Positions 1-5,803 of a stretch of DNA of 13,073 nt are shown piece after piece. Both the position numbers and the translations under genes were made by a program. How positions within the stretch are numbered: the stretch's first letter is position 1; each line of letters begins with the position of its first letter. Source of the stretch: Anaerolinea sp. (GTDB lineage Bacteria; Chloroflexota; Anaerolineae; Anaerolineales; Anaerolineaceae); NCBI GenBank assembly GCA_029975965.1, contig JARKOV010000021.1, positions 1 through 13,073 of the forward strand. The letters run 5' to 3'. The notes below the pieces were generated by a model. The model made no database searches. It was given only the letters and a program-made list of their open reading frames with translations, and had not been told where the DNA came from.

Positions 1-48
1 GGCCCCCCCCACACACAACAAAAAAACCTTTTTGAGATGAGTTGTATT

Positions 49-84
49 AAAAAAACAGGTGCTGAAGCCCAGGCTCGCAGCACC
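49..84 (-). terminator. Intrinsic terminator of the CBS-domain gene
   Basis: Read on the minus strand, a 7-bp stem (GGTGCTG/CAGCACC, 78-84 with 58-64) encloses a second 4-bp stem (66-69 with 72-75). A U-tract follows, seen as seven A on the plus strand at 49-55. It lies 25 bp past the CBS gene stop. Bases 1-48 are low-complexity C, AC and A runs at the window edge, with nothing else I can name. Confidence 0.8.
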
Positions 85-109
85 CATCAAGATCACTGCG
101 GAACGTCCA

Positions 110-526
110 CTAACTTAGCGCCCGCTCTCCCGTGCGGCCCATTGCTTCGGCAACGACGAGGAAGTCGGTCGCTGAGATCATCCCGATCATCGCACCCTGG
201 TCGTTCACCACCGGCAGGTGGTGAATCCGATGCTGGTTCATAAGGCGTGCGCATTCATGAATTGACATATCCGACGGAACGGTGATCAAAGGGCTGGTCA
301 TAATCTCGCGGACCTTAACAGTAGCCGGGTTGCGCTCCTTAGCGACGATTTTATCGCTGATGTCTGTCGTCGTCAGGATGCCAAAATCAGGGTTACTCTC
401 GGATTTATTGATAATCACGCTGTTGATGTAGCGCCGGCGCATGGTGGCCAACGCTTCGGTCACCGGGATGTCCGGGTCGACGAAAACTACCAGATCCATC
501 ATCCAGTCGCGCACGCTGAACTGCAT
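110..526 (-). CDS. CBS-domain pair protein
   Basis: This 138-residue soluble protein is almost entirely two CBS domains (about residues 7-62 and 75-128), which usually fold as one Bateman module binding adenine nucleotides such as AMP, ATP or SAM. Typical motifs are the domain starts VRDWM and VREIM, the domain ends GILTTTD and GMISATDF, and RIHHLPVV in the second domain. The start is the ATG at 524-526, preceded on the minus strand by AAGGAGAG about 6 bases upstream. No catalytic or membrane domain is attached, so it is probably a stand-alone energy or nucleotide sensor. Its partner cannot be told from the sequence. It is transcribed away from the FmdB operon from a divergent promoter region and has its own terminator. 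Confidence 0.9.
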   Translation of the reverse strand: MQFSVRDWMMDLVVFVDPDIPVTEALATMRRRYINSVIINKSESNPDFGILTTTDISDKIVAKERNPATVKVREIMTSPLITVPSDMSIHECARLMNQHRIHHLPVVNDQGAMIGMISATDFLVVAEAMGRTGERALS

Positions 527-587
527 ACCACTCTCCTTTTGATTGCAATATGATCGGCTTGGTTACCGCTGGGCAGGATTTATTGAA

Positions 588-617
588 AGTATAGCAAAAA
601 TGATCGGCGGATTGCAA
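588..617 (-). promoter_or_regulatory. Promoter for the CBS-domain gene
   Basis: On the minus strand, TTGCAA (612-617) is followed after 18 bp by TATACT (588-593). These match the sigma70 -35 and -10 consensus at 4/6 and 5/6 positions. Predicted start of transcription is near 581, giving a leader of about 55 nt. It sits back to back with the plus-strand promoter at 642-669. Confidence 0.5.
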
Positions 618-641
618 GCCGGTCGGTCGGATGTATTTGGC

Positions 642-669
642 TTGACAATCTCAACTCCTATGGTATACT
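642..669 (+). promoter_or_regulatory. Promoter for the FmdB-CsoR-OsmC operon
   Basis: A perfect -35 TTGACA (642-647), a 16-bp spacer and a -10 TATACT (664-669) lie just before the AGGAGG ribosome binding site (686-691) and the FmdB ATG at 700. Predicted transcription start is near 676, leaving a leader of only about 25 nt. Confidence 0.7.
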
Positions 670-677
670 CCAGTATA
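664..677. promoter_or_regulatory. Palindrome over the -10 box, candidate operator
   Basis: TATACT-CC-AGTATA is a perfect 6-bp inverted repeat with a 2-bp centre, covering the -10 box and the likely start site. A repressor bound here would block RNA polymerase. The best candidate is the CsoR/CstR-family protein encoded in the same operon, because such regulators commonly autoregulate. The site lacks the long G/C tracts of some known CsoR operators, so the pairing is inference. Confidence 0.4.
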
Positions 678-699
678 GTATATTGAGGAGGCGAATGCG

Positions 700-909
700 A
701 TGCCACTGTACGAGTATCACTGCCCCACATGCGGCGGCGACTTCGAAAAAATGATGCGCTTCTCGGAAGCCGATGCCAGTCCGGAGTGCCCGACATGCGG
801 CAGCCGCGAAACCCACAAGCGAATCTCCACGTTCGCCTCGCGATTGAACACCACCTCAGCCACTGCTTCCACTGGCAGTAGTTGCTCCACCACCGGCCGA
901 TTTCGTTGA
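700..909 (+). CDS. FmdB-like zinc ribbon protein
   Basis: This 69-residue protein starts MPLYEYHC and carries two CxxC knuckles (Cys8/Cys11 and Cys30/Cys33), the zinc ribbon of the FmdB/CxxC_CXXC_SSSS family. The C-terminal Ser/Thr-rich tail with a further Cys and a GRFR end is also typical of that family. The start is well set by AGGAGG eight bases upstream. FmdB was named as a putative regulator of formamidase in a methylotroph, but the biochemical role of most members is unknown. It is the first gene of an operon with a CsoR-family repressor and an OsmC-like protein, which suggests a metal- or thiol-related role. That role is inference. Confidence 0.85.
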   Translation: MPLYEYHCPTCGGDFEKMMRFSEADASPECPTCGSRETHKRISTFASRLNTTSATASTGSSCSTTGRFR

Positions 910-952
910 GCTGGTTAAACCTCGCCGGCCGTGCGCCGGCATCCTTAAAGCG

Positions 953-1237
953 ATGAAGCTGAAAAATCCCGAAGTGCAAACCAGATTATCGCAGCGCCTG
1001 CGGCGGGTTGAAGGCCAGGTGCGCGGTGTAGAGGCGATGATCGAAAATGGGCGAGAATGCCGCGAGATCATCCAACAACTGGCGGCCATCCAATCGGCCC
1101 TGCAGGGGTTCAGCCGCGCGCTGCTCGAAGAATACGCCGTCACCTGCCTGATGCCCGAAGAGGGCCAGCCGGTCGACCGTCAGGCGCAAGAGCGCAACCT
1201 GCGAGAGCTCATCGATCTGATCAACAAGGCACCCTGA
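953..1237 (+). CDS. CsoR/CstR-family repressor (DUF156), probably CstR-like
   Basis: This 94-residue all-helical protein aligns along its length with the CsoR/RcnR/FrmR/CstR family (RLSQRLRRVEGQVRGVEAMIENGREC, QLAAIQSALQGF). In copper-sensing CsoR the ligands are Cys36, His61 and Cys65. Here Cys36 and Cys65 are present at the same numbers, but position 61 is Tyr (EEYAVTC). Loss of the His with both Cys retained is the pattern of the persulfide sensor CstR rather than a copper sensor. The N-terminal His of the nickel/cobalt sensor RcnR is also missing. The ATG has no clear Shine-Dalgarno. A GCCGGC hairpin (924-929 with 935-940) lies just before it, so translation may depend on the upstream gene. 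Family call is firm; the sensed ligand is inference. Confidence 0.9.
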   Translation: MKLKNPEVQTRLSQRLRRVEGQVRGVEAMIENGRECREIIQQLAAIQSALQGFSRALLEEYAVTCLMPEEGQPVDRQAQERNLRELIDLINKAP

Positions 1238-1269
1238 GCCCCGAAAAGGGCCAACCCTGGGAGGGAAGA

Positions 1270-1677
1270 ATGGCATCTGCAACCATCCGTTGGACCGGCG
1301 GACAAACCTACACCGGGATCGATTCTACTCACCACTCCGTGGTGATCTCGACCATCGCGGAAGGAATTGGCGTCAAGCCCTCGGATCTGCTCTTACTTGC
1401 CATCGGCGCCTGCCCATCGGTCGATGTGGTAGAAATTCTCAAGAAGAAAAAGGTCGAGCTCAGCCTGTTGGAAGTCGAAGTGACCGGTGAACAGGAGCCC
1501 GATCCTCCCTGGACATTCCGCAAAATCCACCTTCATTTTCGCCTGCGCGGCAAAGGCTTGACCCACAAGGCTGCCGAACAGGCCGTGCACCTGGCGGAAG
1601 AGAAATACTGCTCGGTCTCCGCAACGGTCAAACCAACCGCCCAGGTAACGACCAGTGTAGAGGTTTTGGCAGAATAA
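1270..1677 (+). CDS. OsmC/YhfA-like thiol redox protein
   Basis: This 135-residue protein has the OsmC/Ohr fold signature. A first Cys lies in LLLAIGACPSVDVVEIL (Cys48) and a second in EKYCSVSATVKP (Cys114). The EKYCSVS motif is closest to the YhfA branch. OsmC and Ohr proteins reduce organic and other peroxides with this Cys pair; the YhfA branch is less studied. The start chosen is the ATG at 1270, with GAGGGAAGA immediately upstream and 32 bp after the repressor stop. The same frame is open further upstream, but that part overlaps the repressor gene and lacks OsmC features. Placement behind a CstR-like regulator suggests a role against reactive sulfur or peroxide stress. Confidence 0.88.
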   Translation: MASATIRWTGGQTYTGIDSTHHSVVISTIAEGIGVKPSDLLLLAIGACPSVDVVEILKKKKVELSLLEVEVTGEQEPDPPWTFRKIHLHFRLRGKGLTHKAAEQAVHLAEEKYCSVSATVKPTAQVTTSVEVLAE

Positions 1678-1679
1678 CC

Positions 1680-1694
1680 TCGCGCTGCGCGCGA
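1680..1694. other. Short GC hairpin after the OsmC-like gene
   Basis: TCGCGC-TGC-GCGCGA forms a perfect 6-bp stem with a 3-nt loop two bases after the OsmC-like stop. There is no U-tract, so it may only slow polymerase or protect the 3' end. The gap 1695-1758 holds a possible -10 (TAAAAT, 1723-1728) without a convincing -35. Confidence 0.35.
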
Positions 1695-1758
1695 AACTGG
1701 CCCCTCGATTCAAATTTCGGGATAAAATAGGACGAATTCATCGATAACGGGAGAATTC

Positions 1759-2847
1759 GTGACCTTAACACCCGCTTCGCCTTATGCCGGGGTCCTGGCG
1801 CGCTATGGCAACCTCCTGGACATACCGCCCCACACACGCCCGATCAGCTTATTGGAAGGAAATACCCCCCTCGTCCCCATGCCCCACCTGGCAAAAGAGC
1901 TGGGCGGGGGCTTTGAGCTGTACGTGAAATTCGAGGGGATGAACCCCACCGGATCGTTCAAAGACCGCGGCATGACGGTTGCGATCAGCGAAGCCAGCGG
2001 CCGCGGCGCTCAAGCGGTGATTTGCGCCTCGACCGGCAACACCGCCGCGTCGGCGGCGGCGTACGCCGCCCGGGCCGGCATGCGCGCGGTGGTGATCATT
2101 CCCGAGGGAAAAGTGGCAGCCGGAAAACTGGCCGGGGCCGTGGCCTACGGCGCGGAGGTCATTCAAATCGACGGCTCCTTCGACGATGCCCTGACCCTTG
2201 TGCTGCAAATCTCTGAGCGCCAACCCATCGCGCTGGTCAACTCCCTCAACCCATACCGCCTGGAAGGTCAAAAAACCGCCGCCTTCGAGATCTGCGACAG
2301 CCTGGGAGAGGCGCCCGATTGGCTCTGTCTTCCGGTAGGCAACGCCGGCAACATCACATCCTATTGGATGGGTTTCCGCCAGTACCATCAGGAACGCGGC
2401 ACCTCCTTGCCGCGCATCCTTGGCGTGCAGGCAGAGGGCTCAGCGCCGTTGGTGCTCGGACACCCCGTCGAGCATCCCGAGACTGTCGCCACCGCCATCC
2501 GCATCGGCAGGCCGGCGCGCGGAGAGCAAGCCCTGGAAGCCGCGGAGCAGTCCAACGGGCGCATCATCGCCGTCACCGACGATGAAATTCTGACCATGCA
2601 GCGCAGGCTGGCAGCGAACGGGGTGTGGGTCGAGCCGGCCTCTGCGGCCGGGCTGGCCGGCCTTGCCCGCCAGCTCCGCGAGGGTCAGGTCCGGCTCGAA
2701 GCCTTGCGCGGCAAGCGCATTGTGGGCATCTGCACCGGTCATGGCATGAAAGACCCCGACATCATCGCGCGCAGCATGCCGGTGCCACAACGGCTGCCTG
2801 CCGACCTGAACGCGCTCGAAGACGCAGTCCTGGGAAAACGGCGATGA
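1759..2847 (+). CDS. thrC: Threonine synthase
   Basis: This PLP enzyme converts O-phosphohomoserine to threonine, the last step of threonine synthesis. The 362-residue length fits the family. Near the N terminus lies LLEGNTPLVP, followed by NPTGSFKDRGM with Lys68 as the Schiff-base lysine. Next come the phosphate loop STGNTAASAAAYAARAGM, the glycine-rich PVGNAGNITSYW, and EPASAAGLAGL near the end. The phosphohomoserine-type start and the adjacent homoserine kinase argue against threonine dehydratase or cysteine synthase. The start is GTG at 1759, with GGGAGA at 1749-1754. No later Met would keep the conserved N-terminal domain. It overlaps thrB by the ATGA at 2844-2847, so the two are translationally coupled. 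Confidence 0.95.
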   Translation: MTLTPASPYAGVLARYGNLLDIPPHTRPISLLEGNTPLVPMPHLAKELGGGFELYVKFEGMNPTGSFKDRGMTVAISEASGRGAQAVICASTGNTAASAAAYAARAGMRAVVIIPEGKVAAGKLAGAVAYGAEVIQIDGSFDDALTLVLQISERQPIALVNSLNPYRLEGQKTAAFEICDSLGEAPDWLCLPVGNAGNITSYWMGFRQYHQERGTSLPRILGVQAEGSAPLVLGHPVEHPETVATAIRIGRPARGEQALEAAEQSNGRIIAVTDDEILTMQRRLAANGVWVEPASAAGLAGLARQLREGQVRLEALRGKRIVGICTGHGMKDPDIIARSMPVPQRLPADLNALEDAVLGKRR

Positions 2848-3752
2848 CCGCACAGGTGACCGTTCGCGTGCCCGCCACTTCCGCCAACCTGGGACCTGGC
2901 TTCGATTGCCTGGGGCTGGCGCTCGATTTGTGGAACGAGGCAGAATTTTCGCTGCGCGGTGATGGGTTATCGATCGATATAGAAGGTGAAGGCGCCGACC
3001 GCCTGCCAACCGGTCGCACCTCCATGATCGCCAACGCCTTTTACCATTTTTTGCAGACCCACCACCTCCCTGAGCCGCATGGCATAAAAATCGTCTGCCG
3101 CAACGCGATCCCAACCGGCTCAGGATTGGGCTCCAGTGCGTCGGCAGTGCTACTCGGCCTGCTGGCAGCCAATGCGCTCCACGGATCGCGCGCCGGCAAT
3201 GCCGAAATCCTGGCAATGGCTGCACAGATCGAAGGCCACGCCGATAACATCGCCGCCGCCTTGCAGGGCAGTCTGGCGATGGCGATTCAGGATGAACAAG
3301 GCTGGCTGGTGCGCCGCATCGATCTTCCACCGACTCCGGTCTTGTGCATCGTCCCCGAGCTATACCTGCCCACCCAGGCTGCCCGCCGCCTGCTCCCCTT
3401 GAAAGTGAAGCATACCGACGCGGTATTCAACCTGGGGCATGCGTTATTCCTCGTCGAAGCCCTCCGCAGCGGCGATATCGCTCTGCTGGCGCGCGCCATG
3501 CAAGACCGGCTGCACCAATCCTATCGCCTCGAGCGCATCCCAGGTGGAGCGGACGCCCTGGCCGCCGCTCGACGCGCAGGCGCGGCTGCCGCCTTATCCG
3601 GCGCCGGACCCAGCCTGATCGCCTTTTGCCCCGGCGACCCTGCGTCGGTCGAACGAGCCATGTGCGCCGCATTTCGTGCAGCCGGAGTCAACGCGCGATC
3701 TTATTCCCTTTTCGTGTCGCCCCACGGCGCGCAAGTATCATTGCCCGGGTGA
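2844..3752 (+). CDS. thrB: Homoserine kinase
   Basis: This 302-residue GHMP-family kinase phosphorylates L-homoserine with ATP to supply the neighbouring threonine synthase. It begins VTVRVPATSANLGPGFDCLGLAL, the hallmark GHMP motif 1. Motif 2 (ATP loop) is PTGSGLGSSAS at residues 90-100, followed by GHADN (131-135). Motif 3 is LSGAGPS near the C terminus. The frame is open upstream, but the ATG at 2844 overlapping the thrC stop gives exactly the family's N terminus. The protein is soluble and probably cytoplasmic. Homoserine dehydrogenase and aspartate kinase are not in the window. Confidence 0.95.
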   Translation: MTAQVTVRVPATSANLGPGFDCLGLALDLWNEAEFSLRGDGLSIDIEGEGADRLPTGRTSMIANAFYHFLQTHHLPEPHGIKIVCRNAIPTGSGLGSSASAVLLGLLAANALHGSRAGNAEILAMAAQIEGHADNIAAALQGSLAMAIQDEQGWLVRRIDLPPTPVLCIVPELYLPTQAARRLLPLKVKHTDAVFNLGHALFLVEALRSGDIALLARAMQDRLHQSYRLERIPGGADALAAARRAGAAAALSGAGPSLIAFCPGDPASVERAMCAAFRAAGVNARSYSLFVSPHGAQVSLPG

Positions 3753-3788
3753 ACCGGGATCTCACACCGCAAACCTCAGGAAATCCTC

Positions 3789-5039
3789 ATGGAAAGCCGA
3801 ATCCATTCCCACGACCGCGCAATCTTAGTTGACCTGGCCTGCCGGGTTGCGGAAATCGCCGCGCTGCCCCAGATCGCCCAACGCAAGCAGCGCTGGGTCG
3901 ACCACAACGACCTGCGCTCCAGGCGACCGATGATGTTGGTGTTCCCGGAAGGTTCCTGGCGAGAATTACTTCCACCTTCTGCGCTGGCCTGTGAAGGGAC
4001 AAGAGCCCGCGCCGTCGAAGAAAACCTGCGCATGCGCATTTACACCTTTGAACACTTTCAGGACGACTCGGTCATCGAAGCGGAATGGGTTGAACCGGCG
4101 GTGATTGCCGAGCAAGATTGGGGCGTGGAAATTGAGCGACAGCCGGCCCCTGAAGAGCGCGGAAGTTGGAAATTTGAGCCGGTCATCCGCGACGAGGGTG
4201 GATTGGCCCGGCTGCACCACCCCGACCTGGATTACGATGAAAAACAGACGCAGCGCAACATCGATCAGGCGCACGACGTGTTCGACGGCGTTTTGGAGGT
4301 AAAAGAAGGCGGAGTGCGGTACATGGCGTACCACCTGATGAAGGAGTACACCAACTGGTGCGGGTTGGAAGAGATGATGACCGACATGCTCGACCGTCCT
4401 GCATTCGTCCACCGCGTGATGCAGTTCCTTGTCGCCGGGCACCAGCGCTATTTAGCCCAGTTGATCGACGCCAACCTGCTCCGTTTGAATAACGACAACA
4501 CCTACCAATCCTCGGGAGGTAACGGCTATACGCACGAACTCCCCGCGCCCGGCTTCGATCCCACGCGCGTGCGCCCACGCGACCTGTGGGCCAGCGCCGA
4601 ATCGCAAGAGCTGGCACTCGTCTCGCCACGCATGCACGCCGAATTTGCCCTGCAGTACGAAAAACAGCTCCTCGCCCCCTTCGGCCTGACCGGCTATGGC
4701 TGTTGTGAGGACCTCAGCCGCAAATTGAGCGACGTGCTGACCATTCCGAACATCCGGCGTATCTCCATATCGCCCTTCGCCGATGTCGAGAAATCCGCCG
4801 CCGGGTTGAAAGATCGTGCCATCTTCTCCTGGAAACCCCATCCTTCGCACCTGGTGGGCGGCTTTGAAGCCGAGAGCATCCGCGCCTACCTGCGGCATGC
4901 GCTGCAGGTCTGCCAGGAGCACGGCTGCGTGTTCGAGATGATCCTTAAAGACACGCACACCTGCGAGTTTCACCCCGAGCGATTCGACCGCTGGACGCAA
5001 ATCGCCCGCGAGGAAATCCGCGCCCTGGGTTGGGAATAA
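3789..5039 (+). CDS. UroD/MtaA-like corrinoid methyltransferase-type protein
   Basis: This 416-residue protein resembles the uroporphyrinogen-decarboxylase-like family (COG0407 type), which includes MtaA/CmuA methyltransferases moving methyl groups between corrinoid proteins and thiols. It is longer than true UroD (about 350) and lacks the usual HemE start. Visible features are PMMLVFPEGSWRELLP near residue 47, GYGCCEDLSRKL with Cys305/Cys306, a KPHPSHLVG turn near 350, and KDTHTC with His390/Cys392. Cys305 or 306 with His390 and Cys392 could form the Zn site that binds thiol substrates in MtaA relatives. AGGAAA precedes the ATG by five bases. The 36-bp gap to thrB suggests co-transcription. 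Substrate is unknown; a link to homocysteine or methionine is speculation. Confidence 0.75.
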   Translation: MESRIHSHDRAILVDLACRVAEIAALPQIAQRKQRWVDHNDLRSRRPMMLVFPEGSWRELLPPSALACEGTRARAVEENLRMRIYTFEHFQDDSVIEAEWVEPAVIAEQDWGVEIERQPAPEERGSWKFEPVIRDEGGLARLHHPDLDYDEKQTQRNIDQAHDVFDGVLEVKEGGVRYMAYHLMKEYTNWCGLEEMMTDMLDRPAFVHRVMQFLVAGHQRYLAQLIDANLLRLNNDNTYQSSGGNGYTHELPAPGFDPTRVRPRDLWASAESQELALVSPRMHAEFALQYEKQLLAPFGLTGYGCCEDLSRKLSDVLTIPNIRRISISPFADVEKSAAGLKDRAIFSWKPHPSHLVGGFEAESIRAYLRHALQVCQEHGCVFEMILKDTHTCEFHPERFDRWTQIAREEIRALGWE

Positions 5040-5097
5040 GGATCTAGCAACTGCTCAGAGGGTAGAGGGGAAATTCCCGCTGTTTTGATTCACGCCA

Positions 5098-5328
5098 TTA
5101 CTTCAACGTTTTGGCGATGATATTGAGCAAGATAGTCAGCAGGATGCTCAACAGGATCGAGCCAAGCAAAGGGAAGATGCAGGTGAACCCGCTGCCCTGG
5201 ATGCGGATGGTGCCTGGAAATTGGTCAGCGTTTGGGAAGAAACGCCCAAACAACCAGATCAAGCCACCTGCCAGGGCAACCGCCACCCCAACGAGCACCA
5301 ACCAGCGTCCGACCGTCTCGAAATTCAT
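5098..5328 (-). CDS. DUF2905 small membrane protein
   Basis: This 76-residue protein has two hydrophobic segments (about residues 7-28 and 48-70). A short loop between them carries GRFFPNADQFPGTIRI, which matches DUF2905-type proteins. Function is unknown; it should sit in the cytoplasmic membrane with the charged PGTIRIQG loop between the helices. The ATG has no clear Shine-Dalgarno and follows the upstream gene by 25 bp, so coupled translation is likely. It converges on the UroD-like gene with 58 bp between the stops, where I see only a weak GGGA/TCCC hairpin near 5070. Confidence 0.85.
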   Translation of the reverse strand: MNFETVGRWLVLVGVAVALAGGLIWLFGRFFPNADQFPGTIRIQGSGFTCIFPLLGSILLSILLTILLNIIAKTLK

Positions 5329-5353
5329 CGCCCGACAGGCCCGCGAGGCAGAC

Positions 5354-5668
5354 CTACTTCATCCAGTCGCCGATTTCAGCCCAGGCGTATTCAAGATGCT
5401 CGGCCAGTGAGCGCCCGGGTTTGCCCGATTTTCGCCTGACGAACCGTTGAGCGTATTCCATGAGAACCAACCCGCCGATGTCGTTCAGGCGGGTCCCGAT
5501 TTGCCGCGCGCGAATGTGCCTGCACTGGACGTTGAAACCGGCGCCAGGACGCTCCGACAGGAAATCGTCCCGCAATCCGATCTCGACCAGCTCCGCAAGC
5601 AGCTTTTCGACCTCGGCTTTATTCTGAGAGGGGTATGGTTTAACCAGCAGATCTTCTAACCAGCTCAT
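5354..5668 (-). CDS. Conserved-looking hypothetical protein, 104 residues
   Basis: I do not recognise this family. The protein starts MSWLEDLLVKPYP and has an amphipathic N-terminal helix (AEVEKLLAELVEIGL). A basic middle with one Cys follows (NVQCRHIRARQIGTRLNDIGG), then an aromatic C-terminal helix (LEYAWAEIGDWMK). There is no signal peptide or membrane segment. The start at 5668 is chosen over an upstream ATG at 5710 because AGGAG lies six bases before it, and the extra 14 residues look like untranslated leader. It is the first gene of a two-gene minus-strand operon with the DUF2905 gene. A possible -10 (TAGAAT, 5688-5693) lies upstream without a clear -35. Confidence 0.7.
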   Translation of the reverse strand: MSWLEDLLVKPYPSQNKAEVEKLLAELVEIGLRDDFLSERPGAGFNVQCRHIRARQIGTRLNDIGGLVLMEYAQRFVRRKSGKPGRSLAEHLEYAWAEIGDWMK

Positions 5669-5744
5669 CTCACACTCCTGTGCGTAAATTCTATCACACC
5701 CTGGTAGCAAGACGGGTTGGATGTTAGCGTTGTCGTTAACCGGT

Positions 5745-5780
5745 AAAAAATCCCGCCCTTCCGCGGGGGAAGGGCGGGAT
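5745..5780 (-). terminator. Strong intrinsic terminator of the phosphodiesterase-nucleotidase gene
   Basis: A perfect 13-bp stem (5750-5762 with 5768-5780) and 5-nt loop is followed on the minus strand by six U (A run at 5745-5750). It starts 23 bp after the stop codon of the large gene, so its message ends here and does not run into the 104-residue gene. Confidence 0.9.
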
Positions 5781-5803
5781 AGGATGCGAAGGTTTCCCTC
5801 AGC

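Noticed and set aside
37..243. Small plus-strand ORF at the window start
   Set aside because: It runs through the minus-strand terminator and the CBS gene, has no ribosome site and has shadow-like composition.
1057..1269. N-terminal extension of the OsmC-like protein
   Set aside because: The extension overlaps the repressor gene, is Arg/Pro-rich, and the ATG at 1270 has its own ribosome binding site and gives the family's N terminus.
2440..3330. A 296-codon minus-strand frame across thrC and thrB
   Set aside because: Antisense to two unmistakable genes, Arg/Pro-rich and without recognisable motifs.
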